From Combretum micranthum (Eukaryota; Streptophyta; Magnoliopsida; Myrtales; Combretaceae): DNA of 64,000 nt. The notes under the pieces are model-generated. The model worked only from the letters and a program-made list of their open reading frames with translations. It ran no database searches and had not been told where the DNA came from. The stretch spans positions 496,001-560,000 of the forward strand of contig JAMXBD010000094.1 of the NCBI GenBank assembly GCA_024138025.1, written 5' to 3'. Positions 1-13,930 of this stretch are shown one piece after another (the first letter of the stretch is position 1; every line of letters starts with the position of its first letter). The position numbers and the translations under genes are program-made.

Positions 1-1010
1 CATCCTTTACCCTAATCTTATTAGGGTTTAATTAATTTTATTCAACAAGGACATGCACCATATAAAACTACGATTTTATTTTAATTATTATTTATTAATC
101 TTAATCTAGTTTAGATTAATAAATAATTAAATTATTCCTAATATGGTTATTCAAAATAACCCATGATCCAATTCATTATTCTTTGCGTGTGACCTTGTAG
201 GTTCACTTAATGTTAGTAGCAGCCCTTAAACACATTGTAAGGCTTACAAGACATAATCGGTCTCTAGCAAGACATTATGCCTACCTAAATCAAGTGAAGG
301 TCGATGATCTGACTCTACCTATTAATAATCAATTATTTAGTCCCTTTGTCACGTGATATCTTATGATGAAACATAATATGTGGATCAACACACACTTATA
401 TTGTTTAATCATCTATTTCTTGAATCCAAGTTTGACTGACTTAAACAATGACATTGATAACTCTTTATCAATTCATTTGAGCACGGCCATGCATCTCCCA
501 GTCTTACTCAACAAGGAGCGCAAAAGATATCTCTCTCAATTTAATGAAAGGGACAAATTCTTTCATGAACACCCATATTCCTCCGCATAACTTATTCCAT
601 ATCCAAGAACGATCTTATAATCACCCGATTAAAGATGATAAAGAACTGAATTAAACATGGAGCTTGCTATGTAGGAATCTGTGGTGTCATCAGGTCAAAG
701 GACTTAAATAACCACTGTAGTGAGAAATACTTATCATATTGATCCATGTAGTATTCTCATAATTGGTCATTCCAATACAATGTACTCTTACATATATCTA
801 TGTGCTGGAACGATATCTTATATCCATGATCAGTAAAACATGACCATCATCCAGCCCACATACTAATCTTAATTCATTATTATTCCATATAATAAACGAT
901 TATGGATAATTTTAAATAAAGTTATTTTTTCCTTTTATGGTTTTACTATTAAAGTCACATACTTCAACGACATAAGGAATAATATATTTACTCATGGAAT
1001 TATTTTATCA
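1..1010. other. AT-rich repeat-like DNA, no gene
   Basis: No convincing coding sequence is present; the 75-codon open frame at 363-590 has no recognisable domain. The moderately complex, non-microsatellite composition looks like an old LTR or internal part of a retrotransposon running off the left edge, but no terminus, primer site or coding motif is visible. This is an inference from texture only. Confidence 0.3.
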
Positions 1011-1213
1011 AAGTAAAAAGACCAATAATAAACCTTGATAAAAAGAAATGACTTATAATATAAAGACAATAAATATCCAAATGACATAAAATCCATATGG
1101 TCTAAGACACATTACTAGCATAAACATCAATTCAAAATAATTGTTAAAATAACTCATCAAATATGCAATTTATATTTATTTCCATAAATATAAATCACAT
1201 GAATATGCAATTT

Positions 1214-1218
<5 letters not shown>

Positions 1219-1244
<26 letters not shown>
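1219..1244. repeat. (AT)n microsatellite
   Basis: An uninterrupted run of about 13 AT dinucleotides in intergenic DNA. Confidence 0.95.
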
Positions 1245-2718
1245 CAATAGAATGAATATGTGATTTCTATACCATACCTTATAAATGAGAATTTTCTCTA
1301 AATTTTTTAGTCAAATGACATGTTTTACATGCTATTTACTTGAAGCTTAAATCGTATTTTTAAAATTACAATCTTAATAAGTTATTTTTGTAATTTAATT
1401 TGATCTAATCCTATTTTAGTTTTTTTAAAGGTAAACAGTAAATAGTATTTACTAAACCTACCCTTCATTCTCTATCATATGAGACTAAACATCAAATAGT
1501 ACGGAATCAGGAATCTGATAATTAATTAGTAACAAATAGTAAAATTATGCACAAATTTCTAATAGGTGAAGGGCATTTAAGCCTAATTTACTTGAACCAT
1601 TAAGCTCTAACCTATTCACATTCTTTCAAATTTCTCCAAATTTATAAGTAAGTCCAATTTTTGCCCAATTTGTCAATTTCATATTCATTGTACTGATTTT
1701 GCAATTTGATTTGTTAATTTTGTGAATCTAAAAAATCTCCCAATTCTTCTTTTGTTGAACTTGCAAATCGGGTGATGATTTGCATGATTGGGTTTTCGCT
1801 CAGAATGATAAACCTTAAAACTGACAATAACTCTTTAATAAATAATATGATTACAATTTTGGAAATTCACAAATAATTAACAGTGTCAAAAACCTAAACG
1901 TATGAGGCTTGAATCACCATTGAAGAGTGGAATAACAAATAGGAAGTAATCATATATGATGAATGTATATTACTACTGAATAAGATATTATGAGAACAAT
2001 GGCCTTATGAAAGAAAATGACGAACACCATGAATTAAAGTAAAGAAAAGACTTCAATTAATTCATGGGTAAGGTGTCAAACTATTCACTAGTTACTCAAG
2101 TTTAACTCGCCTTATACTCATTACATAAAAGAGTTGAACTTAAACTCAAAATTAAAGTTATACAAGTAGGCTAACCCATCCTACTTTAACTCAATCTGTA
2201 GATTAAATTGATTAGCTTTGTTATGGGTTAAGATTTTAGGTTTGACCAACGCTACCACAAGCTTGTGGATTATATAAGTCAAGCTACCATCCTACTAACA
2301 TAGTATATAAAATATAATATGTTGGTATTTGATAAAAAAAAAAGTTTTATTGTAAGTTTCTAGAATTTATTTCTTGTTTATAACCTTGTTGGTTATAATT
2401 GCCTAAATAAGGTCGAATATAAAATAACTACCAATCTATAGCACTAAAATCATGATTTTGATACGAAATATGAAGATTTACATATATTATATGTAAATCA
2501 CATGTTATAGTCATGATATACCTATTAGGGCAATTGTTTTTTTGGAGGATTTAAAATTTCCCAATAGATGTAAAGTGCCCCAATAACCTTTTAGGGCTGG
2601 AAAAAAAAAAAAAAACACATAAAAGCTAATCGTGTTGTGTGTGTGTGTGTAAACGTGATTTTGCAATATACTTTTGTAATTTTTTTATTTAACCTATATT
2701 TTGGTAATTTTTTGAAGG
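1245..2718. other. Intergenic, nothing recognised
   Basis: AT-rich sequence with short A runs (2335, 2600) and a short GT run near 2636-2650. No open frame with a recognisable domain and no element termini were seen. Confidence 0.6.
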
Positions 2719-3124
2719 GTTAATTATAAAACATGACATGTATTTTGACTAATTTGTAAATGCATAACCTGTGTTATCTTTTTTTACAATTAAGTGATCT
2801 GAGTTTTACATAAAAATTGTTAATGTTATTAATTTACTATTAAAGGGAATGTGTTATATTTTTATTGGTCTTAAAAATTAATATAATAAAAATAATACTA
2901 AATAAAAATAAAAATAAAATATTAATTTTTCAAATGATAAATTTGAAAAAAAAATGTAAACTTAATTTTCATAACCAATAAAATATTGCTAAGTGTCATT
3001 TTAAAAATTATTAAATAATATTGACACTTTTATATGAAACTTGAGTTACCTAATTGTCAAAAAAGATAATATAAGTCATGTGTTTGTAAATTGATCAAAA
3101 AATAGGTCATGTTTTTGTAATTAA
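2719..3124. mobile_element. MITE-like inverted-repeat element
   Basis: The left end (GTTAATTATAAAACATGACA) and the reverse complement of the right end (TTAATTACAAAAACATGACC) are alike, and the similarity continues about 50 bp inward. The interior is AT-rich and non-coding. A comparable half-unit lies near 36640-36720. Boundaries are approximate and no clear target duplication was seen. Confidence 0.5.
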
Positions 3125-3134
3125 GATTTTTTTT

Positions 3135-3420
3135 AAAGGGATAATGACAAAAATAATACTTAAACTTTTACAAAAAGAACAATTAGTATTGGAATAAAGT
3201 TTTTGTTGACTTTTTTTCACATCTTAAGTGTGGTTTTGACAATTTTAGTAATAAAATAAACTTTTTGTGGACTTTTTTCATACCTGGTTTTACTTGCTTC
3301 AAGTACGAAAAGAGTCAATGAAAATTTTGTTCATCTATAAAATTGTTTAAAACTAAACTTCAAGTACCTAATTGTTTTTTAAGAAAAATTCAAGTATTAT
3401 TTTCATCATTAACTCTTTAT
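3135..3420. mobile_element. MITE-like inverted-repeat element
   Basis: The left end reads GGGATAATGACAAAAATAAT and the reverse complement of the right end reads GAGTTAATGATGAAAATAAT. Both continue with a degenerate 'acttgaac...aattaggta' motif that recurs in other short elements of this window. Non-coding, with approximate ends. Confidence 0.5.
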
Positions 3421-3918
3421 GCTAGAAGCATTGACTTATACTGGTATTCTAGTACTTAAAAACAATAAATGCTGGTTATTTAATCTAAATAAAATTGGTT
3501 TTCTTTAATTTTACAACTAATATACATTTTAAAAGGAAAATGTGAATATTAAAAGAGAACATAGAATACTTTTGTCCATATTACCTAATCAATTTATTAA
3601 TTAAATAAAAAACTAATTTGATGGTAGTCAGAGTTCAATAAATAGCTAAATAATTAACTACTCTCTATGATTTATGTATAACACTAAAGTGGTATGTAAT
3701 ATAGGGTATGTGAATTATCCATTATTCATTTTTCTTTTTAGCACAAGCCAACTTGACTCACAACAGTCCAGCCCTCTTTAACCCTATGTTAAGTAAGTTA
3801 GGTTAGAAAATATGCACTTTTAAATGTATTGAAATTTTTAAATTCAAACCTTCTTATTTTTTCCCCGAGTTGATCAAGTTGGCTTGCACCATTTACCCAA
3901 TTATATTTAAAATAAAGA

Positions 3919-4165
3919 TTAATGTCAAAAATGATACCTGAATATTCATAAAAAGTTCTCTTAGGTATTTGAAGTTTGAATGTAAAAAATTTAGTACTTG
4001 AAATAAGTTTTTGCGTATGCTTTTCCAATATGATTAAATTTTAATTCAAGTAAGAAAAATGTATGTGAAAAATTGCTTCAGCTATTAAATTGTTTAAAAC
4101 CAAATTCAAACACTTGATTGAACTCCATAAGAAAGTTTATATATCATTTTTAATATTATCCCTAA
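3919..4165. mobile_element. MITE-like inverted-repeat element
   Basis: The left part (GATTAATGTCAAAAATGATA) matches the reverse complement of the right part (GATAATATTAAAAATGATAT). It belongs to the same loose family as the element at 3135-3420. The open frame inside it is a chance frame. Confidence 0.45.
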
Positions 4166-4328
4166 AATAAAATTGGTTTATTTAAATAAGTTTAGTTCAA
4201 GCTTCTATATAGACTTGCTAAAAAGCTTGTGAGTTAGCTTGTTTATATTGTTAACTCATTATTTTAAGCAAGCTTGCAAGTCATAAATCTTTTGTTTTCC
4301 TTTCTACTTCCATTCAGCGACGTTCATG

Positions 4329-4365
4329 ATAATGATAATAATAAAATAATAATAATAATAATAAA
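4329..4365. repeat. (AAT)n microsatellite
   Basis: Imperfect AAT/AATA trinucleotide run. Confidence 0.85.
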
Positions 4366-4723
4366 AAAGTTAAACATTGTTTATTATTATTAGTTTTTCC
4401 ATTAGTGCTTGACATGTGGTATAATCTGATTAGTGCAAATTATTATTCTAAAAGTAAAAGAGGTAATGCAAACAACCTTTCTGCAACTCATATGGATATA
4501 TATGTAATCATCTGTTGCCTAACTGGACGCAGGGTAACTTTACTTTGGCCCATGTACTAGAGATATTCCCCTTACTTGAGGTATCGTGGATGTAGTGGAA
4601 CAAAGAGATGTCAAATTCTAATAGTCCGCAAGCATTAGCTCTACCTAGAAACCAGATGATCTAGTTGTACCTTCTAAACTGTAGTGCTAATCTATATGTG
4701 AAAGGAAAAAATAACGGTATTAG

Positions 4724-4990
4724 TACATAAAATTTGATGAAAAGATTAATTAAATACTTGAACTTTAAAAAGTTTAATTTCATATCTAATTAAACTTTAT
4801 TATGTCTTTAAACACTACCTCACTTAATCTTGTCTCTTTAAGTAATATTCATGTATCAGGAAAAGATTTAATGATGTTAAGTAGAATAGTGTTTAAATGC
4901 ATAAAAAGTTTAATTAAATATAAAATTAAATATTTTAAAATTTATATACCTAATTGATCTTTTTGTTAAACTTTAAGTACCTAATTCAAC
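4724..4990. mobile_element. MITE-like inverted-repeat element
   Basis: About 70 bp at each end are imperfect inverted copies: 'ttaattaaatacttgaactt' on the left against 'ttaggtacttaaagttt' in the reverse-complemented right end. Non-coding interior; ends approximate. Confidence 0.45.
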
Positions 4991-5351
4991 TCCTATATGA
5001 CCATTCTTACTGTCGCCCTTGCTTTTGCACTTTGTTTTCTTGCTTTGATGTCAAGTGGATTAGGTAGGAATAGGGAACAAGGATTAAATATTCTACGATT
5101 AATAATAATAATAAAAAAAGATAATTACTTTTGGCAAAGAAGGTCAATGGATGCAATTGGGAAATGTACTGTTCACAATAAGTGTGAATTTTATTTATTC
5201 ATTTTTATTGATATTAGGTATGGAAATTAGCAATCTAGATATTTGTGTTGATGTGACGTGGATCATGATACTTGTGTAGTTAATCTATGAGAAAACATGT
5301 TTAGAGAAAGTGTTAATGATAATAGAATAAGGGGACAAGGAGTTGTTGTCG
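4991..5351. other. Intergenic, nothing recognised
   Basis: AT-rich. The 77-codon frame starting at 4997 opens with a hydrophobic stretch, but it has no recognisable family, no splice context and poor downstream composition. It is treated as chance. Confidence 0.5.
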
Positions 5352-5645
5352 CATTTGATATACGAAAATCGTCCAGAATGAATAGATTAGAATCGAAGGA
5401 ATGGAATAGAATGGAATCAACAAGGGAATAATAAATCCATAGCATAAATACATAATGGAAAGGAGAATGGAATCGCGATTCCGCCTTCTCAAAGGCGGAA
5501 TCGAATTCCACCTTCTCAAAGCCGGAATTGTCAATTCAAAGGAATCGCGATTCCACCTTCTTATGACTCTTCCGAACATAAGAAAAGGAATGGAAATCAG
5601 AATCGCGATTCCATTCCGATCCATTCTTGCGTACCAAATAAGCCA
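5352..5645. mobile_element. MITE-like element with repeated palindromes
   Basis: The arms are rich in 'ggaatggaat', and the right end (reverse complement 'atttggtacgcaagaatgga') resembles the left arm. Inside, the 14-bp palindrome GGAATCGCGATTCC occurs twice (about 5468 and 5541) with a one-base variant near 5601, alternating with 'ccttctcaaaggcgg'-type segments. It resembles the element near 10368. The overlapping frames on both strands reflect the symmetry, not genes. Confidence 0.5.
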
Positions 5646-5845
5646 TATGATTGCCTACTGAAGAAAAGCGTCCAAATGGGTTGCAGTAGATGAATTTGTG
5701 AGATAAGAGTTGTCCTAATAGCGCTAGATGTAGTGGCCTTGACTTATGAGAGGAATCTAATGCATATAATATTGGAAAAAGAAATAGAGATGAGCATGAT
5801 TGAAAAAAAAAGAGGGTGTGGAGGCATTAAACTTTGTTATAAATA

Positions 5846-6212
5846 GGAAAATGTCAAGTTTGGTAATATTTTGCCAAATTTTTATTTGGTATATAAACTT
5901 TAAATTGGTTAATTTAATATCCAATCAAACTTTTTACGACTATTTTTATTACCTCAATAATAGTCTAATACCTTTTGTTTTGTTCTTTAAAATGACAAAT
6001 GTAATTTATTAATGCTAGATAATGTTAGGAGAAATAGTAAAAATTAATGATGTGTTACCTCTTTTACGTTAGCAAATAGAGAAAATGGTATTAAACAAAT
6101 AGTAAAAAATAATCATGAAAATTTTAATTGGGTATTAAATTGACCACTTTAAAGTTAAAGTATCAAATTGAATTTTTATGCAAAATCTAGATACTAAAGT
6201 TGACATTTACCC
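5846..6212. mobile_element. MITE-like inverted-repeat element
   Basis: About 90 bp at each end are imperfect inverted copies ('aatgtcaagtttggtaatat' against 'aatgtcaactttagtatcta'), with a shared inner 'ggttaatttaatatccaatc' motif. It is the same family as the element inside CHLH intron 1 at 16168-16682. Ends approximate. Confidence 0.55.
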
Positions 6213-8417
6213 TTCAAAGTAATATTGGGATGCCAATACTTCATAAATTTATTATATTTTTCTGCAACATATGTTTTTTGTAATTTTACATAAAATTGCA
6301 CTTTCATCTAAAATTTCAAAATCATAAACTGTATGCTTCATAAAATTAATTAAAAACTTTATAATTGCATTGAAAACGAAGATTATAGAGGATTAGATTT
6401 GGATTCTAGGTTCTACAGCCAGTGATGACTTAAGTTCGACTCTTTTGGCTAATTGACATAGATAAGAGAATTGAGTTTATAAAATTAGGATGACTAAGGA
6501 AATTTAGTATGATCGGCTTGAGCAAGGGTCGTTGACCAAACATACTTGTTTGCTCTCAACCTTTTTTAAGGAGCTCATGCACTCAAATAAGTGTCTAAGA
6601 GCCCAAGAGCCTATGTAAGAACCTATCAATAGGAGTTCTCATCTCACCTATTGATAGTTAGTACGATTTGACAGACGTCATTAGGAGCAAGCTCTATAAA
6701 TACCTAGAGCTTCTTTTCATTTGATGGGTCAAGAAATTGATAGAAATGTGGTTGTGTTGCTAAATACTCTCATAAGAGATCAAATAGAACTCGGAGTAAA
6801 AAACACACATGCTCTCTTATAAAACAATGAGGTTGATGCTATATAGTCCCTCCATTTGTCACTAGTGCATTTTAGCTCCCTAAAACCGTCTGCTCCTCCT
6901 CCCTACTTTCTTACTCAGTCATTCGCTGTGTATGTTTTCATGTCACTCTTCCGAGACTATATGTAACGCGAGACACATGTTGTATGTATATGACCAATGT
7001 AATCGAATCCACCACATTGCAGAGATTGATTAGATTTATTGTACATACAAATAGGTCGTGTGGTATATGTAAACTAATGGATTTTATTGATTGATACAAA
7101 TTCAAGACTTTGAATTTCTTATTCAATCTCTTGAATTAAGAATGCCATTCTTTTGATATCTTCTCAATTTCTTTTCTTGGGTAAATTGCTAAAGTACTTC
7201 TATGGTTGCTTAGTCTATGCTCAATCTTGTTTTTGAAATTATCCATTTCAACCCCAAAAAAAAAAAAAGTGCAATTGGACTCTTTTATAACCATTTTCCC
7301 TTTTTCATAATTATTTTAGTAAATTTTTAAATTATTTTATGATAGGAAAGAATAAGTTAAAAATGCTTTTTATTTAATAAAAATTTTTGAGTTTATATGT
7401 GGGGTTAATGTTGCATTGGTCTATAAACTTTGTTTCATTTTTAAATTAACAACCTAAATTTTTATATTACTAATTTCTATATCTGATTGAACTTTTGAAG
7501 AATAATGATATTATATGTGTCAATTCAACCTAAAATTATCTACTTGATTTTTTTTCCTGACCAAATATAGATGACTATATATTCAAAATGATTATTTTAA
7601 TGAAGATTTTCCACTTAAATGCATGTAAGTAACAAAAGCAAAATTTAGTAAGACCGAGTTAATACAATTGACAGTCCATAATTGTTAAAAAATCATATAT
7701 TCTAAGTAAAATATCTTTATAAAAATAATTGGTTAGATGTAATTGGTCAAAAAAGCCAATTAAACCAATAGCTCAATAAGGAGTTGACATAAATAGTGTA
7801 AAGAGATGTTCAATCATTGAATAATTTTAAAAAGCTTGGTTCAAACCTTAATGAATTGAACCACATTCAATAGTTCGTGATATAAATTGAACCGCTTTAA
7901 ACTTAGTTTTGTTTATTTTTCTTTCATTTGTTTCGAACCGCTTTTTAAAACACCTTATTTGAACTAATACTACTAATAATTATCAAAGTTTCCACAATAT
8001 ATATCAAAATTGAAGTCAAAACATTTGTCAGATGCATTTTATGTAATAGGAAAGGCACACGAGTGATATAAGCAACGAAAGGGAAAAGAAAGTTGTAGGG
8101 TATGAAGGTTGAGATTCATATGAAAGGAAAAAGAAAATATTAAATAGGGTAGAATGAAAGGTCAACAAGATTATAAATAAAAAAATCACCAATATTTTAT
8201 TCTTTCAATTAGAATTGGTTTCGTTTGGTTTGATTTATCTCCTAGATCAAACCATAAATCACATGAAACCTCCTCAAACTGAACTATGAACCAAATCGAA
8301 CTATTAAAAAATTGGTTTTGCAATTATATGGTTTGATTTTGTTCATGGACATAACCCTACTAAGATTGTTGATCTGAAATTGCCAATAGTTAACTAAACA
8401 TTGAAATTTATAATTTT
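6213..8417. other. Intergenic, nothing recognised
   Basis: AT-rich and without convincing coding potential. Short open frames, such as the one at 6938-7126, show no domain. Confidence 0.6.
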
Positions 8418-8422
8418 AAGAT

Positions 8423-10226
8423 TGTTGGTTTTTCTCAATATTGTTTTTTATGACAAAAAAAAACAATTAAGTGATCACTAATAAATTTATTAAGTGTGCA
8501 GTGCTTAAATTTAAGTATGATCAAAGTTGATTTATGAAAACGTTTTTCAAAAGAGATTCAACTCAGAAAGTATTTTAAAAAGTGTTCGGAAAGTTTTTCA
8601 AGAACAAATGAACAGTCAGAAGGTAAATCACTAGTTTACAAGACATTTATAATGTTCATAAGGTAAATTAGAGAGTAAAACTTCCTATGCGAGTTTCATG
8701 AATAGATTTGAAGAAATTGGATTTTCTATAATTCTTTATGGATTTGAAGACCCAGCTCTAAAATTGAATGTATTTGGGTAATACATTCAATTATGTTTCA
8801 CATAGTTGGTTTAAATATCCATGGGAATTCAAGTTTTTATTGGATTATGGATTACTCTTAAGTTTTTAACTTTTGACCGCACGTTCAAGTTCAACTTTAA
8901 GACATTCAAGATTAATTTCGTTTTACAAACTGAAATCAGTTCAAGACTATCAAAATGAAAATGTTTGTCTATTAGGTTGTGTTTTAACAAGACACTGAAT
9001 CTAAAATCACGAAGTTTAAAGACAGCAAGAAGAACTCAAAATCACGAAAGCTAAAGACAACTAGAGGATTTCAAAATCATTAGATTTATGGGCTGCAAAG
9101 ATATGGGAGACAATTTGTTTTTCAAATTAAACAATATCAAAAGATGTTTATCCTTAAGTAGATGAAATTTATGGGATTTTCATCAACAATCGAGTTTATC
9201 TTTACAAGTTGGAAATTTTCGATTTGAAGAAGATAATGAATAGTAAGATTTTGTCTTATCTTCAAGGGATTTTGATACGTTATTTTTAGAGAATGATTTG
9301 AATTCATAAAGTTCAAATCTTCAAGACTCATCCACAGAAGGTTAATATCTCCAGCAGGTGCACAAAAATCGGAACAAGATCATCTTGACATTCAATTTCT
9401 TATCTTATCCAAATGAAGCAGGCGTTTTGAAGGAGAAATATCAGGAATGAACCTTATCCTATCCTAACCGTTGAAGATACTTCTAGCAGAAGGTTAAATA
9501 GAAGAAAAAGGGGAAACTTCGATAACAATAATAATTAGCTCTACTTTTATACAAACTCTATAACTGACTTTTGTGTTAATCATTGTTACTCTATTGCCAT
9601 CGTTGTACTAAAACTGAGAGGAAATCTTTATTTCTTATTGCTTTAGTTTTCTTGTGAGAGATTGTAAAAGGAGCGAGAGTGACTTTCTTTCTCTGTAGAT
9701 TAGTAAATAACTTGAGTGAAGCTAGATAGGCTAAGTAGAGTGATTGAAGTTCATCGTAGTTGAACAAGCTAGTACCTCATTTCTTGATTGGCTAGTGGAA
9801 CATACCGGTATGGAATACTAGGTTCGGCTTGGAGCTGGATGAGAAGATTGACGCTCGAGAGAACATCTATAAATCGACTTTACACTCTTCTCTACCTTAT
9901 CTCTTTGATTTCGTGCATATTTAGTTGTTTGCTTTTGTTGCATCTTACACTCAGAGACTAAATTAAAGAGTAATTGGAAGTTTATTTTCTAATCAAAGAC
10001 TAAATCATAGAGTAATTGGGAAGCTCGACTTTAAACATTTACTCAACTTAAGTAAACTTATTTTATCTGAATTTTGATTAAAGTTATTGGTGGTTAAGTT
10101 TGTTGTTTTCAAGTGAGTTTAAAAGCCGTTATAATTTGATTAACTAAGTAGTGTGAATTTGGTTGAGTTTTTGAAAAAGTGAAATTTTTATTAAATAACC
10201 AACTCACCCCCTCTTGGTTACTAACA
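8423..10226 (+). mobile_element. Solo LTR, probable Ty1/copia (SIRE/Maximus-like)
   Basis: The 1,804-bp unit starts TGTTGG and ends CTAACA, the expected TG...CA inverted termini. It is bracketed by the 5-bp direct repeat AAGAT at 8418-8422 and 10227-10231. No primer site, coding region or second LTR adjoins it, so it is a solo LTR left by recombination between the two LTRs. The opening ('tctcaatattg' followed by 'attaagtgtgcag') and the near-terminal 'cccctcttggtta' resemble LTRs of the SIRE/Maximus copia group. That assignment comes from memory of the family and is less certain than the structure. Confidence 0.8.
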
Positions 10227-10367
10227 AAGATTAAGGATGGTAAAAGAAGGGATTTTTTTTTGGCATTTTCTTTGCCTTTTTTACTTTTGATTTTTGGTGC
10301 TTTGATTATATTTTTCCACAAAATTAAAAAATATAGTTATAATATATAATTTTTGAAACTTTTATGT

Positions 10368-10725
10368 CATATTTGTTATGCAGGAATTGATTCAGAATAG
10401 AATTATGATTCTAGGTTCCATTCCATTTCTCATGTTTGATGCAACTTTAGAAGCTAGAACATGATTTCGGCTTTGAAAAAATTAAAAGGCAGAATCGCTA
10501 TTCCATTCCAGCTTTATTAATTGCATGCAATATAATTATTCTTTTATCTTATTACATATTCATAACTTGTATTTATTGCTATGGACATTTTTGACAAATA
10601 CATCATATAGCCATACCATTTGTTGCATGGATACTTCTAAATATAGAAATGGATTTGTCATTCTAGAACCCATTTCATTTCAATCTATTATATTCAAATC
10701 ATTGTGGTGTACCAAACATGACATT
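10368..10725. mobile_element. MITE-like element
   Basis: The left arm ('atatttgttatgcagg...ggttccattcc') and the reverse complement of the right arm ('catgtttggtacacc...gggttctag') are loosely inverted. Composition and the 'attccattcc' motif recall the element at 5352-5645. Ends approximate; the 80-codon frame inside is not considered real. Confidence 0.4.
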
Positions 10726-13700
10726 AGTGTTTTAGTAACTTTCATTTATATACCTTTTTATTTATAATACTTTTCAATATACTACTAAATTTATTATATA
10801 TTATTGGTTCTTTTCATTTCTCTTTGTGGGAGTTCAATACATGTCTAGGGTTCTGTGAAAAAATATTACCAATGTACAACTCTGATGAAATTAATTACCA
10901 ATATACCATAGCAAAATTGCGTTTAAAACACAGGATATAATAATTTACATGTAAATCGTAGGAATAAAACAGGATATAGGGTTTATATACCTTTGCTAGT
11001 AATCACGATACACGACTTAATCACATATCCGATTGCTAATCGCGATATGAATGTTTTTATTTGTGTGTAAATCACGTTTTGTAAATGCGATATTTATGTG
11101 AATATCATGACTACAATACACGATATATAATATACCTTATAATGTTTGTATATCCTGATTTATACATGCGATTTAGCAACCGTATATTGGTAATTATTTT
11201 ATTTTGACCTTAAATAAGTAATTAATTTCAATTAGAATTGTAAACATGAATTATTTCCTCTTTGTGGTTTTCATCCTTTCACTTTTATTTTCACCTATTT
11301 TTTTCTCACTTTCACTCTCTCTCTCTCTCACGCATATTATATATATATATATATATTTTTTTTTCCCATTTAATTTTAATTTTCTTTTCTCCCAATTATT
11401 TTTCCTATCTTTATTCTCAAACTGCAATTCTAAATTTATCTTTCACAATGTCCTATTCTAATGGTAATGGTTTGTTCATTTCTATCTTTATCTACAATGT
11501 TTCGGTCTTATATATATATATATATATATATCTTATGCTCCATCAAAGGGAGGTATGCAATATGCATTAAAAAAATTATCTATAACATCTGTTATTCCAG
11601 GTTGTAAGTTTAATTTTAAATTTAACATCATTTATATACTTGAATTTTGAGAACTTTATTTGATAAAACACACTTTATTATTATATCTACTTTGCATGTA
11701 AATCTGATTGTAAAATTGTCTACTTTATTACTCATACTAAATCTTTGAAAACATATTTTAATAAGTGGCATATAAAATATCTCATTTTTACATTAATTAC
11801 CTCTACACCCTTTCTTTTTTTTAATACATTTTTATATCCTTACTCAATCATTACACAATCAATTAGGAAGTTATTAATTTTGAAAGTTTAGGTATTTAAT
11901 ACATCTTATTTATTAATGTTATTTTTTATTTTGAAGTCTTTTTGTAATTTGTAATTTATAACATGTGGTTGTTTTACACATTTTGGAAGTTTTAGGTATT
12001 TAGTACATCTTAAATATTAATCTCTCTCTCTCTCTCTCTTTTTTCATTTGAAAATCTTTTTATAATTTGGAATTTATAATATGTAGTTGTTTTACAATTG
12101 CAATGCTTAATTTTACATTATTTTATGTAATATGTTTTAAGTATGATCCATTGAGATTTATAAAATTAAACTTTTGATTATTTCAATATATTGATATTAC
12201 TCTTTTTTTTTTCAATACGATGAATATAGCTACAGGAGTAGCATTTAAATCACATGATGGTTGTTGGTTTATGATGTTTTCTTTACCTATTAGAATTTTT
12301 TCTAAATCAATTTTGCTTATGCATCTCTTACTTTTTTCCCCTAAATGAATGGTTGCAGCTTTTAAATTTTACAAAAGATTATTGCAATATTTAGGTTGTG
12401 TAATTTAAAGTGATGTAACTCTAGACATAATACTTTTGACTTTGATACCTGTCCAATATGCAAAGCTCTTTATCACTTATACATTTTCTCTAATTAAGTT
12501 AAAATGAGGGTTGTGACTTTTAAATTTTATAAAAATTATTGCAATGTTTCTTTTTTTTATTTGGAACTAATTATTGTAGTGTTTGGATAATGTAATTTAA
12601 AGTGGTGCAACTCTTGAAATATCACATTACATTTTCACTACTTGAAGTATTACAACACTTCATACATTACATGATGTTTATCTAAATATAAATGCATGCA
12701 TAGTACAAGATTTTATCACTTTTCTTGCTTTAAATCTCATAATATTACCTTTTATTTTGTATTTTTTAAATATTATTTTTTTTTGTAATATTTATATTTA
12801 TTACATTTTTATAAATAAATTGAATATAACTAAAATTGTAATCCACATATTGGGCTTGTAACTAGTTAATAGAAAACTGAAAGGATTGTGTATTGTATAT
12901 TTAACAGGCTGAAATGCTTCTAGAAGACGAAAAAATATTATATTTTCTAGGGCATAAATTCAATACTCGAATAATATATAAGGCTCATGGTCCAGCGGAG
13001 TTCTCTTCTTTTGTGAACTCCACTAGTTTTGCTCAATCAAGAACAATAACAAAATTGCATCTTTTTGAAAGCAACACTTCTTGATGCAAAAACAAATAGC
13101 TAGCTAGTCCAGGAAAATATGTGAGGAAAATGATGACAGATATTTTAGAAAACTTTTATAAAACACCAAGAGAAACAAAACTTTTCCCAGACACTTGCAT
13201 CTCTTATGAAATCTTTAATATTTGTGGCCAATGGCCGTTAATAGTATCCTATCAACATGCTAACATCTAAAAATTGGTTGGATGTTGAGCTGATTTGTTT
13301 ATTGTAAATAAGGCTGGTAACTCTGTTAAGACACAATAATATAATTAGAAAATAAAAATATAAAGATCACACAATCAGGAAATAAAAACCACAAAATTAA
13401 TACATATAAAGATAATTATATTATGAATTTATTTTTTTGGTACTAACAAAAATTTAATATAAAATAAAGATGTGAATATGACTGAATTACAACTTTAATT
13501 TCAATTCATTGTAATATATATACTGGAGATAATTTCTGTTATACAAATATCAATTATAGAAAATTAATTATCAAAATACTAATGTAATATCGTATGTAAT
13601 AAATGCGATATAAATTAAAATTATTATATTATATGTAATAAATACACTACAATGATGTATTTATATAAATATTTTTATATAATTAATATTTTGGTTTTTT

Positions 13701-13930
13701 TTAAATAAAAGTGATATGGATTTCACCTATTTTTTAGACCGAACATTATTAGATTCAATTAACCCACCAGCTAAATGAACAAAAAAAAGAAGTATCACAG
13801 GTTACCCAAAAGGAGATAGCTAGCTACCCACAGCTCTACCTGCTTGGTATAGACATAGCAACCTGGCCCCATGATATTCACAACTAAAATCAAATCCTTT
13901 TCACCGAGAGACACAAACCCATCTGAAAGA
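10726..13930. other. Intergenic, microsatellites only
   Basis: Very AT-rich. Contains (TA)n runs at about 11335-11356 and 11509-11531 and (CT)n runs near 11310-11330 and 12022-12040. A weak inverted-repeat pair spans about 10880-11210. The frames at 11246-11570 are translations of the microsatellite tract. No gene recognised. Confidence 0.6.

Noticed and set aside
11246..11570. Two overlapping hydrophobic open frames
   Set aside because: Composition comes from CT and TA microsatellites; no family, no conserved start, and overlapping alternative frames.
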